A stretch of DNA of 64,000 nt from Progne subis subis. Taxonomy: Eukaryota; Chordata; Aves; Passeriformes; Hirundinidae. The DNA is taken from the NCBI GenBank assembly GCA_022316685.1, contig JAKJHU010000005.1:12688707-12752706 (forward strand), in the 5' to 3' direction. Position numbers and translations under genes: made by a program. The notes below the pieces were generated by a model. The model had not been told where the DNA came from, did not search any database, and saw nothing but the letters and a program-made list of their open reading frames with translations. This document shows positions 37,583 through 50,499 of the stretch, piece after piece. Numbering within the stretch: the stretch's first letter is position 1; the number at the start of each line of letters is the position of its first letter.

Positions 37583-38340
37583 CTGTGAGACAAAAACGTG
37601 GGAAAACAGACCAAGAATGAGTGATTCAGTGGTTGGTACAGATAACTGAACTGGATTTGAATGGCACCAGCACTCTACCTTTATAGCTGCCTGCTATTTT
37701 AGACATTGCTAGGAGAAGGCAAATGATGCTTGCTAATATGTTGTCTTCTCTGCTCAGTGGATGCTTGCAGGTCAAGATGATCTGACAGATTTTTCTTCTC
37801 ACACTGGAATTTTAGTTTCAAAGGACTCAGAATTTCTGTGACCAGTTTACGTTTCTTTAATCATCATGCTACAGAGTAATAGCTCCTTTTTTATTTTCCT
37901 TTTATAAAGCTCTCTGGCAAATTTTTGAGGTGTTCAATTTACCAAGTAAGTGCAGCATATTCAAAAGGAATAGGTTTTATATATTACTTCTCTAACACTA
38001 AGTCTGTGACCTGACAATCCAATGCCTCATTTTCCAAATTTTATGATTGTTTGACTAATGTAGAGGCAAATTTTAAAAACTAGACTTTTAAGCTATGTTT
38101 TTCTCTCTAGAGAAATTTAATTTCTGAGTTCTTCAGGAGAAATATTGCAAAGGACTCTTGTCAGCAGAAAATAGTGTCAGCTTATTGTGGAAAAATGATA
38201 CATTTGCTGCAGCCTGAAAAGAAGTGAGCCACACTTGCCTTCTCATATCCACAGTACAGAAAAACCATATGAGGAAAATTCCCTGTTTAAAGTGATGTTC
38301 TCCTCTTGTAATCAGAACTAAATCAAAAGATCCACCTGAC
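37583..38340. other. Unassigned DNA downstream of the candidate terminal exon
   Basis: AT-rich with no recognised repeat. On the minus strand it lies just past the poly(A) signal of the candidate exon at 38413-38685. Confidence 0.5.
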
Positions 38341-38350
38341 TCCCTAGACC

Positions 38351-38356
38351 TTTATT
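38351..38356 (-). terminator. AATAAA poly(A) signal for the candidate terminal exon
   Basis: TTTATT on the plus strand is AATAAA on the minus strand, about 57 nt beyond the candidate stop codon at 38413-38415. It is followed on the minus strand by a GT-rich stretch. AATAAA is frequent in AT-rich DNA, so only its placement is supportive. Confidence 0.42.
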
Positions 38357-38412
38357 AATTGTTGAACTGAATCTGTGAAAAATCTATTCACAAGATTCAG
38401 GTTCTCCTCAGC

Positions 38413-38685
38413 CTATCTCCATGATATGTCACAGTGTGGTAAAGAGCTGACAGGAGGTGAAATAAAAGCTGAGTCCACTGATACTCTTGATGGTCTTTCT
38501 AAATAAGGAAAGTAATTCTTCAACTTCATTTGAGTCTTTGATCTGTCTGGAACAACTGAATGAGGAACAATGGCATCTTGCTGAATTTCAGCTGTAAAAG
38601 CTTTTTCTGAAAAAAACTCCACTTCTCTAAGTCTTTCATGGTCCTTTGCAAGTTTCTGTTTTGATCTTGTCTTTTTATCTAAAGG
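38413..38685 (-). CDS. Candidate 3'-terminal coding exon of an unidentified gene
   Basis: The frame encodes 90 residues and a TAG stop, starting with PLDKKTRSKQK and ending with SSLPHCDISWR. Reading inward, a long pyrimidine tract (38689-38735 on the minus strand) ends in CCCCATCAG, a near-ideal acceptor, and the exon would start in phase 0. An AATAAA lies 57 nt after the stop. The peptide is charged in its first third (KLAKDHERLREVE, coiled-coil-like) and Ser/Pro-rich at the end. G is most frequent at codon position 1 and rarest at position 2, as in coding DNA. I recognise no family. The same frame stays open to 38868, upstream of the acceptor, which is unneeded for the exon model. Caution: A/C-rich tracts like this pyrimidine tract recur in the window, so the acceptor may be fortuitous. 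Confidence 0.42.
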   Translation of the reverse strand, partial: PLDKKTRSKQKLAKDHERLREVEFFSEKAFTAEIQQDAIVPHSVVPDRSKTQMKLKNYFPYLERPSRVSVDSAFISPPVSSLPHCDISWR

Positions 38686-41600
38686 CTGATGGGGAAAAAA
38701 AAACCAAACCAAAATAAACAAACAAAGCCCCCAAACAACCCCATCACCATCAAATGCAATGACTTTCAAACCTCCGGATTCCTGCAGACAGATACTTTGT
38801 GCTCTAAAAGTATCCAGTGACCATATCTTCTCCCCATAGGAAGAGATTGTATTTTGCTCAATGGTCAATGTATTTTGATTGCATCTTTCGTTAACAGTTA
38901 CCTCTTTATCTCTTCCATTTCAAAACCTGCACATAATTTTCAGATTATGTTCCTGGTACTCTACTTATTTGATAAAAACTCAGAAAGGTCATTAAGTCTT
39001 TTTAGACCGATCTCTAGGGATCAACAGTACACTTTTCAACTTTCTGCCTCGGAAGCAGTCACTCACTTGTAAACTCCAGCAGAAGTTTTTCGTTCTTTTA
39101 ATATATCTTAATAAGGGACGCATTTCAGCAGCTTCTATAACATGCCTTTTTCATATGATTAAATGTGTATTTAAGCACAAATTTACAGGTATTCAATATG
39201 TAATTAAAGCTTCTTCTATTAGATGTTCCGATATTAAGGTTCAGCCCCATTAGCCAAAGTAGTAAAGTGAATTACAATACTTTAAAACAGTAATGAACAC
39301 TGAAATCTTATGACCATCCACACTACCCAAACAAAACAGAGTCCCTTCTGTCCAGACATTCAGATAGCAGGTTTACTGAGCAATCAGCCAGAAAATTATC
39401 TGTGCTAATTCAGGTGAAGCTGCATCAAGATCTGCAGGTCATAATCAACATAACTACTTTAGACTAAAATAAATGTTTACAGGCAGTAGAAGGGGTCTAA
39501 AGGCATGAGCTAACAGGACAGAACATGGAGTGCCTGGAACCTCATTCATTTATACTGATCTATGATTTCTGGCTGGATAGTAGCTTCTTAACAAATTGAT
39601 ATTTCCCACACCCTCAGCAGTTGGTTTACCACTCACTCTCAGGGCACTAGTAAGATATGAGGGCATCTTTCAAGGTGTAATTATAACTTGGGTCTACATA
39701 AGCAAGACTTTCAACATCTAAATGCAGAGCAAGACCCTTCACACAGCTCCATGGTGCTGGTTTTCTGGAGTCGCTGACAGCCTTCTTTCTTTAGTGTAGT
39801 GGAATAGCCCCATGACAAGGAGACAGTGGTGACTGACATGCTGTCACTGCTTGTGTCCATGCCCCCATATCCGTGCATAAGCCCCTGCTGTCTCCTTACC
39901 CTGATTGTCAGCTGCCTCTTGAGAACATAGCTTCAGCAGCATTTCTTATATCAGTTTCAAATCAGCTATGTTTTATCTGTAGCTAAAGGAAGGAGTATGC
40001 AGAGAGCAAAGTTAATTTGTTTATGGCCTTAATCTACTTCTCTCCAGAGAGTCAGCTCAGACAGTCAAATCTGTAGCCCCATACAAATCACGTGAGCTGG
40101 TTTATCAGATTACATGTTCTTTTATATTTAGATGCCATGAAGGCAATATTTATGATCATTTTTTAGTAGAAAGAAATCTTTCCAGTGCAGCACCTCTGTG
40201 TTTGGATAACCTGCTAACCCCTCCCAGAACTTCTGTGTGTCACTTAGCACACTGAATTTGCCAGCCTCCCTCAATTCAGTGGTCAGACATGTTTCTACTT
40301 ATTTACCTTCTGCATTTTCTTCTTGCAGACTTTGTCAGCCACGTGATAATAGTGTAAACCTGCTCTTGGCAGACTTTTTTTCCCCTTCTTGTAAATCTGA
40401 AATTAAAGTGGGGGTTATATGACCCTAACACAGTTATTAAACCAGGACTAGAAAGAGGAGTAACATCAATCTTTCTTCAAAAGAAATTTTGATAGGGAAT
40501 AGATGACTGCTGCATAAGAATAATACCTTCTGATAAAAGACAGGAGTCTTGTGTTTGAGCATAGCCGAAAGCTGTTTGGAGCTGCTTTTTAAGCACATCT
40601 GGAGCCAATATTTAGCAGGAAACATGCACAATGGCAATCATAATAGCCCACATTAAGCCCATCAACCAGCCTAAAAAGACTGCAAAATGACTCCTCTTCA
40701 GAAATGCAGGGGTCTCTCTTGTGGTAGCTGCTCTGCTGCAAAGCACAGAGAGCAACTGTTGCTTTCATAAGGGTAACAAATGCTTCCCAAGATTTATTAT
40801 GCCAATAGGCAAGTCACAATCCAAAAGTACATTCAGCCCCAAACAGAATACATATGATGAAGATGACAGCTATGTTTCTGCCATTCAGTAAAGTTTGTAA
40901 CATTTAAAATATACCAATTTCTTGATATTTGTAAAAAGATAAAATTAATGTCTTCATTAACCTGTGTTTACAACCTTTTTCTGCTTGACATAAATATAAG
41001 AAGTCAATTTTAGCATTTCTGACCTTTCATTTTCCTGGTGTTACATCCCATGAATGACTTTTCTGCTTGGTCACTGACATTTTACCATTTTTATGATACT
41101 TGATTCTATCTGACAAAATAGCATTATATCAGCTTTCTCTACAAACTTAAAAGGTAACAGATAAAAGTTAATATTTTTTATATTTAAATCATATTCTGCA
41201 TACATTTTTTCTTTTATAGCTCAGATAATTCTTGAACTGGATATTCAGAAAATTTTATAGAGAAATTAATTACTATTTTTAATAAAGGCATTGCAATGTT
41301 TTAAACTTGTGTCTACGGAGATGATAATTATACCATCTGTCCTCTGGTTTGTGAGAGACAATAAAAAGATAATTTAATTGAAGCTGGACCACAGATTTAT
41401 ACAGAAGAAGTAATTTCAGAAGAAATTAGACCTACTAGGATTCTCTTTTCAGGGGAAAACATTAAATTTTATTAGAAAATATCAGTTTATGAAAACAGTA
41501 CTTGCAAAGAAAAAAAACCACCTTTGCATACTTTTTACATCAGTATTTTGACAGGGTCTCATCTTTCTGACCCATCTGTCTTGTATTTCAACTCAAAGTA

Positions 41601-44600
41601 TTTTATTTAAATGTAAACTAATTATGCTTTATTCATATTTAATTTTAGTGGAAATTGTTAAAAGCAAAAATCAAAATAATGCTTTAAAATTGCCTGAAAA
41701 AAATCTTTTGATATAATTTCTCCTTAATTTAGTTTTGTTTTGACCTAGAATGATTTTTATTATTAATAGATTAAAGATAAAAGTTGTATCCAGAGAATTA
41801 TCATAAGCATTGGGAGAACACTAGCTAAAGAATAATGAATGTTCTACTTTATTAAAATGGATTACATAAGGAACCAGAGTGAAATACTAACTGCTTTCTT
41901 CTCTGTTATTAAAAGTGTACCTTTATGATGTTCCTTTCTTATTGTAAAATGAAGATGCCTATGTGAAGTATAAAATAAAAATGTCTGTTTAAATGTACTT
42001 TTTCTTTGCTGAGAATCCAAGGCAACTGCACATAAAATGATTTACCAGCTCAAGACAAAATTGAAGAAAATCAGACTATGCCTTAGATAATTTTTAATAA
42101 TCCCCAGTAGACATCAAAAAGGTAACTCAGTAATCTGCTTACTCCTTAGCATCTCTGATTTAATTTCTCTCTGATGCAAGGTTCTGGACAGTGAAGACAA
42201 GAGCAGCTGCAGGGTTCTGTTGAACGGAGGATACCTTTCCCAATAAATCTTTTAAAAAGATTATGAAAAATAAAACTCTCTCTAAAATTCTCTCTAATAT
42301 CTTTGTGAGGTGAATGTGAACCATGTGAATAGAGTGAGATATTATTGAAACTTATTTCTCAAAGGGCTTACAAAAAGATTATATAATGCTAGATTCCTTC
42401 TTATTTATTGTCAGTGTAAGAGGCAGCAGAAGAGAACTGCTGCCGGTATTTGCCTTTAGAAAAGGCATCACGTAAGTGCATAGAAGGACATATGTCTTAG
42501 GAATCAACTCATCTTTATCTTGAACAAAAATTGAATGCTCACCAGTACACTTTGACCAACAATTCTGTGACTCAATCCTATTTTTACAGGATCCAGTTCA
42601 AAGGAAACCTTGAAGCAAACTACTTGAGAAGGGTTAAGAGAGGAAGCCCTTCAGTTTGCAGTTGAGCAAGCAAAACAAGAGATCTTCCACAGTACAACAG
42701 GTGTGTGTGTTTCCATGTGTGTGTGCACATATAGATGTGCACACAGAGAACAGACACCTTTGAAACCTGCTCATATACTTTTCTCCAACTCAAGGCCATT
42801 AGAAAATCATACACAACACAATATTTCTAAGAATAATAATTGTGTACCTCAGCTTTTCAGGAAATGAAGTTTTCCAAAGTAGATTGCAGAATAGGACTTG
42901 GAAACATTCTCCTAATTTCTAACTATATAGTGTGTTATTAAGGGAACTATGTTAAAATCTTACCAGTGTACACTCTAGTTTACTTCCAGATAATTCTGCC
43001 CTGTTTCTAGTCCTCCATTTGTATCTATAATATATACAAAACCTAAATCTCACTCTCATATCTGGTATTCCTTCTGTGCTTTGTGAGGAAATAACTTCAG
43101 CAGAGGATTACATCAGTAGGTTTACTCTCCAGATTGCACCTTGAAAATTCTAAGCTCCTAGTCTTTACCTGCTCTGGACTGCATGCAATCCAATGTTTGT
43201 TGTACAGAAGGAAAATGCAAAGCTTTTAACCTCTTAGCTACATTCTTCAGAAAAAAAGTAGAAAATAATACTATTAGTATAATGCCTATCCTTCTATCCC
43301 TACTGGATTAAAATTCTTGTTTTGGCTGCTTTTATCCCAGCCATTTTTTCTCTCCCATTTACTGTGGCTTTGAGTTACTTTCCTGTCTGTGACATATTGA
43401 GCTAAATGAATTGCTCTGTGCAAAAAAAAAAAAATTAGATTTTCATGCAGCAAGTGCTTCTGCCACTTACAGTGCGTAGTAAAGAATAAAGCAGGCAGAA
43501 AATTTATATTGAAGATGAATCTAGTTTTACCACTGTAAATTAATTTTTCAGGCTTCACTGATTATTCAAAAAATAAAAGAGATGGAAAAATACCTGAATT
43601 ATACAATGGCATCACTTAAAATAATGAACAAAACTGATAAAATACTTTCTATTTTCCATTCATATCCAGTAAATGCAAAAAAATGAGAGGCTCAACTTTT
43701 ATCCAAACTCCTAGAAATATCACCACATTCATAGGAATTGTTAAATTGAGCTTCATCGTCACATTGGATTCCCTCTGGATGTACAAATGACCTACTTCAT
43801 AAATATTGAGTAACTCCTGACTTCATCACACGTCACTTCTCTTAATTCAAAAGCTGTCACTGCAGAAGCACTCACTGTGATTTTTACATTTTATCTAGCT
43901 TTATATATCTAGCTTTATAATACAGACTGAAACATTTCCTGAAGCAATTTCTAGCTGATTGCTAGATGAGTAATTATTAAAGAAAGAATATTGTCAGTAT
44001 TGATATGTAGCCAAGGGGATCCTTACCTGATGAAGGAAAACAGCATATGAGAGATGTCACCTTCCTTGTAAAGATGTTTCAACAGATAAATAGTATTTAA
44101 AGTCTAAAATATATTTTTGGCAGCTTTTCTCATCAGAGATTGTTGAACAAATCAAGCTGCTGTAGGAGAACATAATTTTCGTAGAGTCATAATTTATGAA
44201 ATGATAGGAAGGAACATTAAAAAGTTGTTTATCAATAAAAAGATGTTGTCAGAACTTCAGAGAGATCTATGCTTTTCAATCCATATGTAACTGATTAAAA
44301 GGATGTAGACAGCAAAAGGAAGAAAATTACTGTTATTATTTAAGAATATTACTAATAAATCTGTCTTTGAAGGAGAGAAGACCCTGCTGAGTAAGATGAC
44401 AATGAAATGATAGAAACCATCAAGTACACTAGAAAATACTGTAAATGAGAGAAATCAGTCCTAACTAAACATTAAATATTAATAGCACTAAAATAACTGT
44501 TCTACCAAGGAAGGGCTGGTCAGGGCAGATGGTTAAGTGACAATGTCATAAGAATCCTGAGTTAATGCTAAAGAAACAGCACAAAAAGGAATGTCGATTA

Positions 44601-44785
44601 TTAGATACTAGCTAATAATGTCAAAACATCACAGTGCAATTGTGAATGTCTGTGATTCAACTGAACATACTTTCTATTCTCCATCTAAATGAGGTTATGG
44701 CAAAATAGGAAAAAATAGGAAAGGTGCAAAGTAAGACATCAAGAAGATAGCTTCTGAACTTCTGAGAGGATTTTTTTTTTTAATT
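38686..44785. other. Unassigned AT-rich DNA
   Basis: No gene, RNA gene or repeat family recognised apart from short GT runs (about 42700-42725). If the exon at 38413-38685 is real, this would be intron on the minus strand. I found no convincing further exon in it. Confidence 0.45.
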
Positions 44786-45370
44786 ACAGAATCACAGAAT
44801 TACTAGGTTGGAAGAAAACTCTAAGATCATTGAGTCCAACCCATGCCCTAACACCTCAACTAAAACATGGCACATCCATGGTTTACATTTCAAACATATC
44901 CACGGATTTTGACTCCACCACCTGCCCGGGCAGAACATTCCAGTACTTTATCACCCTTTCTGTAAAAAACTTCTTCCTAATCCAACCTTTATTTCAGTTG
45001 GTGCATCTTAAGACTGTGTCCTCTCATTCTGTCAGTTGCTGCCTGGAGAAAGAGACCAACCCCCAGCTGTCTACATCCGCCCTTCAGGAAGTTGTAGAGA
45101 GTGATAAGGTCATCTCTGAGTCTCCTTTTCTCCAGGCTAAACAACCCCAGTTCCCTCAGTCATATGGCTGTGCTCCAAGCCCCTCACCAGCTTTGTTGCC
45201 TCCTCTGGATGTGCTCAAGCATCTCCACATCCTTCCTAAACTGAGGGGCCCAGAACTGGACACAGCCCTCAAGGTGCAGTCTCACCAGTGACAAGTACAG
45301 GGGAAGAATGACCCCCCTGCTCCTGCTGGCCACACCATTCCTGATACAGGCAAGGATGCCTGTAGGCCAA
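44786..45370 (-). mobile_element. CR1 LINE 3' region, antisense
   Basis: Well-preserved antisense CR1. The 3' terminus 'acagaatcacagaattacta' and 'ggttggaagaaaactctaag' is at 44786. Then follow 'gactccaccacctgcccggg' (44909-44928), 'aacttcttcctaatccaacc' (44968-44987), 'ctccaggctaaacaacccca' (about 45131), 'cccagaactggacacagccc' (45249-45268) and 'tgcagtctcaccagtg'. The phrasing resembles the CR1 subfamilies common in songbirds. A 153-residue plus-strand frame (44830-45291) is merely the reverse reading of this LINE and should not be taken as a gene. Confidence 0.9.
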
Positions 45371-45650
45371 AGTCTGCCCTCTGGAAGTCCTTTGTAATAG
45401 ACTTCTTATTGATGTTCCTCCTCATTTCACCAAATATAAGAACTTTATAATTTCATGATCGCTATGCCCCAAGCGGCCTCCAACTACCACATCTTCCACC
45501 AGCCATCTCTATTTTCAAATAGCATGTCCAACATAATCCTTCCCCTGGTGGGCTCACTCACCAGCTGTGACAAGAAGTTGTCTTCCACACACCCTAGGAA
45601 CTTCCTGGACTCTTCAAACTCGTCAGAGACCATCTCAAGACAGAAACAAC
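45371..45650 (-). mobile_element. CR1 LINE ORF2 5' segment (endonuclease C-terminal region), antisense
   Basis: On the minus strand the frame contains CVEDNFLSQLVSEPTRG followed by a LDMLF-type motif. This is the conserved peptide after the endonuclease domain in CR1 ORF2. Plus-strand phrases such as 'cctggtgggctcactcacca' and 'gaagttgtcttccacacacc' agree. It directly adjoins the antisense 3' region, although in a full element the reverse-transcriptase domain lies between them. Either an internal deletion or two separate insertions explains this. Stops and frameshifts are present. Confidence 0.85.
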
Positions 45651-46049
45651 TGGAGTCTTTAAAGCTAGAAGAAGACACTAAGGAGGTAGTGGGAATCTTT
45701 CTGCACTGTTCATCAAAATGCAAAAAGTGAGGGGTACCTTGGCAGGTTTATAGGAATGGCAGCAGATACTCTTACATATAGCTTAAACACCTCTTGCTTT
45801 GGGTTTTTTTGGTAGATCAGTAAAGAGATCCAAAGAAGACTGAGGCCATTTCATGAAGTATAATATGTCTGTATTTCAATGGTCAGGATACACTTCCACA
45901 GCAGAAAGCTTTGCTTCCTACTGGTCTTCAATCTTATAATTTCTACAGACATCCACTTTAATGTTGGCAATAATGAGATACAGCCTATGACTGACTTCTT
46001 GTTTGGGGCAGGGGATTTTCTACTCCTGCATGCTGTCATCAAGGGCAAC
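45651..46049. other. Spacer between two CR1 copies of opposite orientation
   Basis: About 0.4 kb of AT-rich sequence with no recognised feature. The LINE boundaries on both sides are soft. Confidence 0.4.
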
Positions 46050-46742
46050 AAAAATTCAAATCAGGAAAGTGGCCTGGCAGAAAAGGACCTAGGAGTGCTG
46101 GTTGACAGCAGCTGAACATGAGCCAGCTGTGCCCAGGTGGCCAAGAAGGCCAATGCCATTCTGTTCGGGATCAGCAATGGTGTGGCCAGCAGCACCAGGG
46201 CAGGGATTGTCCTCCTGTACTTGACACTAGTGGGGCCACAACTGAAGTGCTATCTCCAGTTTTGGGCCCTTCACTCCAAGAAGGACATTGAGGTGCTGGA
46301 ACAAGTCCAGAAGAAGGGCAACAGAGCTGGTGAAGATGGAGAGTGAGTCCTATGGAGAGCAGGGAGTTGAAGTTGCTTGACCTCGAGAAAAGGAGGCTCA
46401 TGGGAGATCTCATCACTCTCTACAACGACCTGAAAGGAGGTTGTAGCCACGTGAGGTCAGCCACTTCTCCCAGGCAGCAAGTGACAGAACAAGAGGAAAT
46501 GGCCTCAAGCAATGCTAGGGGAGGTTCAGGCTGGACATCAAAGGAATTTCTTCACTAAAAGGGTTTTCAAGCATTGGATTAAGATGCCCAGGAGGGTGGT
46601 AAAGTCACCATCCCTGGAGGTGTTAAAGAAAACAACTGGATGCAGCACTTAGTGCCATGCTCTATTTGATCATGCCAAAGGTTAGACTCAAAGGGTGATC
46701 TCAGAAGACTTTTCCAAACTAAATAATTCTGTGATTCTGTAT
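46050..46742 (+). mobile_element. Sense CR1 LINE 3' fragment
   Basis: Starts within the ORF2 C-terminal segment, with peptide LAEKDLGVLVDSS and then a shifted frame containing KKANAILFGI and KKDIEVLEQVQKK. These are the hallmark residues at the end of CR1 ORF2. The 3' untranslated part follows ('ggctcatgggagatctcatc' near 46397, 'ggctggacatcaaagga') and ends in AATTCTGTGATTCTGTATT near 46742. One frameshift and several stops make it inactive. It lies head-to-head with the antisense CR1 at 44786-45650. Confidence 0.9.
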
Positions 46743-48587
46743 TATTATAGGATGAATTTTAGCCATTAAATTTTGCTAGCTAAAAAGTCTCAGAAATAGA
46801 AATTAAAGCCCACTCTCCATTAATTAGCACGTAATTTAACATTTAAGAAATTACTTGATATTTAAATTCCATCATCTGACCTGTACTGTCCCTATATTAG
46901 CATGATTTTTCTTCAGTGTTGTATACTCAGGACAAATTTTTGCAAGAACTGCCAGGATATCTGCCCGAATAGTTTGTAATACAATAAAAATCTATATTGT
47001 AATGTGACCCAAGGATTTGGGCTCACTAACTAGAAAGCTGCTCAGGGTTGGCTGACAAGAACTGAAACCTTCACTGACTTACTGCTTGGTAGAGCAAGTA
47101 TCATAATAGGCAATGGAACCATCATCTAGGGAAAGTATTCAGAAACCAGAAAAAAATAGATTTTAGAATATCCTGTCAACAGTAGTTGAAAAAGTACTGG
47201 AATTTCCCATAGTACCAGAAATTAAATTGTACTGGTACATTGAAAGTCAGACTGGTCTGCATTTAACACTCAATCAGTTTGTTAAATCACATTTTAGATA
47301 CAAGTCTCCGTATGCCAGTCAGTTGTCACTAATAATTTGGCCAGCATGAAGCATCTTGATTGTATTGCTGAAGGAAGACTGGAAACTAATTGAAGTGGAA
47401 AAAAGATATTCCTTTCACTGGGGAAATAAAGGAAATATTAGATTTTGTGATGTCATTCTCTGGGCTTCCAATTTTAATAAAACAGATGGTTTATGAGCAA
47501 TCAGATTTTAAATGTAGCTCAAAGATTAGACTTCTGCCATCTTCTCAAAAATTAAGGTTAACAACAATGTTAAATTAGCCACACTCTGAAAACTTACCAT
47601 AAACCAGAAATATATTATATTATGGAAAGTAATAAAGTAGAAATAAAATAAATTAGAGAAGTGAGAACTGATACGTATCAGGTAGAAAAACTATTTTTTG
47701 AGAAGCAGTTCCTAGCACCCTATGAAACTCACTGTCCATGCCTAATACCAATAAAGATTCAGTTTTATATGTGCACAAAGCATCAACTTGTAATTTTCTG
47801 CATGTGCGCCATTCCAGAAGAACACAGGAATTCTGCCGAATTGTCAAGGTTTAAGTTCAGCATGCTTTAAGGAGTGCCATTGTAGCAGGGAAATGACACC
47901 AGCTCCCAAGAGAACAGGGACTGGCCTTGGGGACAGAAGCCAATAAAAGCTGCTACAGAAGTGCTGCCACAAGAAAAAAAGGCCTTCCAGGTTTTAGACA
48001 ACATTAAAAGAAAGTTTGGGCTGACATGCATTGGCCCATAACTTAATAGGATTTTAAAGCTGAGGTAGAATGAAATTGTTATACTGTGTGAAGTCCTAAA
48101 CTCCACTGAAACCACTGCCTTTTGTTATTGATGTGAGCATGTATTACACTCAAAAGATTGTTTATGGGCAAAGTAGAAATACATGTGTACACACAAAGTC
48201 TCTATCCACTGCTACTATAGTAACTCTACTGTAGTGGAAATCTTCAAAATCTAGTAAATATTAGTCCAGATTCTGAACAGTAGAGAAAAAAACGAAAAAT
48301 AATACAGCTAGAATTTTTATACACTCTCAAGTTGCCAGCAACTGGACTAATTTTCTGGGAGGAATGCAATGTTCATTCAGATAGTTTCTTTGCTTTTCTG
48401 ATATCTTACTTTTACTTTTCCTTAATCTTCCTAGATTCATCTTTATTTGTTGACTACCACACTTTTTTCTTTCTTGTTCTGCTATGTTACAGCTGAATGA
48501 TCTATGTATGATGCTTTTCATACATGCCAGATACTATTTATTTTTTTCTCTTTGTGACATTTGGAACTAGTTTGTACAATTCTACCT

Positions 48588-48634
<47 letters not shown>

Positions 48635-50499
48635 GAATACCAGTGTTATATTTATAGCTATGGGATTTCCATCACCAAGCAAATCTCCCCATGTCTGTGC
48701 CACATCCTGTGGCTTCACTACTCAATAACCCTGCTGTTGTGTCAGAAATATATTTCTCTACATTACATCATTATGTCAGAGTCATAATTATCTCATTTAA
48801 CTTAAAAAAAATTGCTGCTGGCTGCTACCTATGTAAAACTGTGATTGTGACACACAAAGATGATAAAACTGAAATAAATTAGATGTAAACATCATGTCAA
48901 TTACAGGAATTATTGTCACAGCTAAAACAAGTATGACAAAGCTGCAACATGTAATGAAAAGTTTGAACTGAGCACAGCTCTCAAGCCTCAGACCTGAGAC
49001 CCTGGAAATTCAAAACTTGTGGCCTGTTACTGGTAATGGCAGTATCCTATTACAGGGCTTCATGGTTTCACAGGGCTGAGATACAACCCACTTTGTAGAG
49101 ATCATGGTCTAAACAGAGTGAGATTTGTTTGCATGCAACTTTAGTAGGCACTGGCACTTGGCATGTTTTTTTATTTCATGGTTTAATTAGCTATAGAAAC
49201 TACTGCACAGAAAACAGGTTTGGCATACAAATTAAATTTCTCAGAGAATTGTAACAGCTCTGCAGGATTCAACAGATAGTGGACTTTGTTCAGCGTCAGT
49301 GCAGAGGGGAGAAAGGAATGGACAGGTCTCTTTCAATGCTATCACTCACATACGACCAGTGAGAGAGCCTAAACTCTGCAGTGGCAAGCCCTGATAAAAC
49401 ATTTCTCCTAAATCTGCAGCACCATGGATTTAGCACTGGTCATCACTGCATTATTACATCAGGTATAAAGAAAGAGGAGTCAACCTCAGTCCAAAATTAG
49501 CCAAATGAATTTACTGTCAGTGTTCAGACCATTTCTTGTTCAAATTAACAGGAAGACTTTCATTAGCTTCAGGTGAATTGGGACGGTTTCTACGTTGACA
49601 AATGTAGAGATTTGGCAGCAATACTCACAATATTTACATTTTGCACTAGCACAAAGAAAAAATATGAATAGTTATTTCTTTTCCACAGTTGTAAAACTAA
49701 ATCACAGAAATAGATCTTAAAGGATTTTTAGTAATGTGTAAAACAAGCCTGAAAATATTTTTTAACCTTGAAAATAAAAACCTAACTGAAAAAGACTTAT
49801 AAGACTACAAGATCCTAAGATACTGGTCTAGAATTAGGAAGTAGTATTTTTGTTTTAATAAAAAAATAAAAAACTAATAAAGGACCACACCACCACCTGC
49901 TTTATGTCCTTATTCCTCAGTTAGTGCTAAGAAAGTAACATTGGCTCAAGACATGCTCTAAAAGTATAAGTTCCAAAGAAACCTTATGAACAAATATTCT
50001 ATATTATTCCCTGATTATTTCTATTCCTTTTTAAGTAGTCTGAAAATTCCTTTCTATCATAGTAAATTTTCAAATTTTTTTTTTATTTATTTCATACTTT
50101 CATCTTGAATAACTACTTTTTTCCAGTGGATCAGAATTCTTATGCAACTGTAAATCATAATTAAAATATATTTCAGAAAACAAAATCAGTCCAGCTGGGT
50201 GTTCCTGTTCTCGTCTAACTCCTTCAGATGTACAGCAAATTCATCTTGATTGTCTTTCATTGCTTCATTGACATTGAAATGATCTTCATTATGTTCTGGG
50301 TTGTTTCCTAATATGCATTCTGTTCCTTGCTGGATGAAAGTTTGGAGAGGTGGGTAGAAATGCAAACCTCATTCCTGCTGTTGCACAAACACTGACATGA
50401 ATGATGAAAGTAGCTTATGGAATTAATATTGCTGAAATAGAAATACATCCAAGCAGAACACCTATACCTAAGACTGTGCCATCTTTACATTGGTTTCTA
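46743..50499. other. Unassigned AT-rich DNA
   Basis: No gene or repeat family recognised except the poly(T) tract at 48590-48630. A minus-strand frame at 48327-48521 is basic and coiled-coil-like but has no convincing splice context. Confidence 0.45.
48590..48630 (+). repeat. Poly(T) tract, 41 T
   Basis: An uninterrupted run of 41 T. It could be the tail of a minus-strand retroposon, but the sequence to its right shows no recognisable parent. Confidence 0.96.

Noticed and set aside
44830..45291. 153-residue plus-strand open frame
   Set aside because: It is the reverse reading of an antisense CR1 3' region, not a gene.
48327..48521. Basic, coiled-coil-like minus-strand frame as an exon candidate
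   Set aside because: The acceptor context is poor, and the possible donor GTAAGAT falls in the middle of A-rich sequence.
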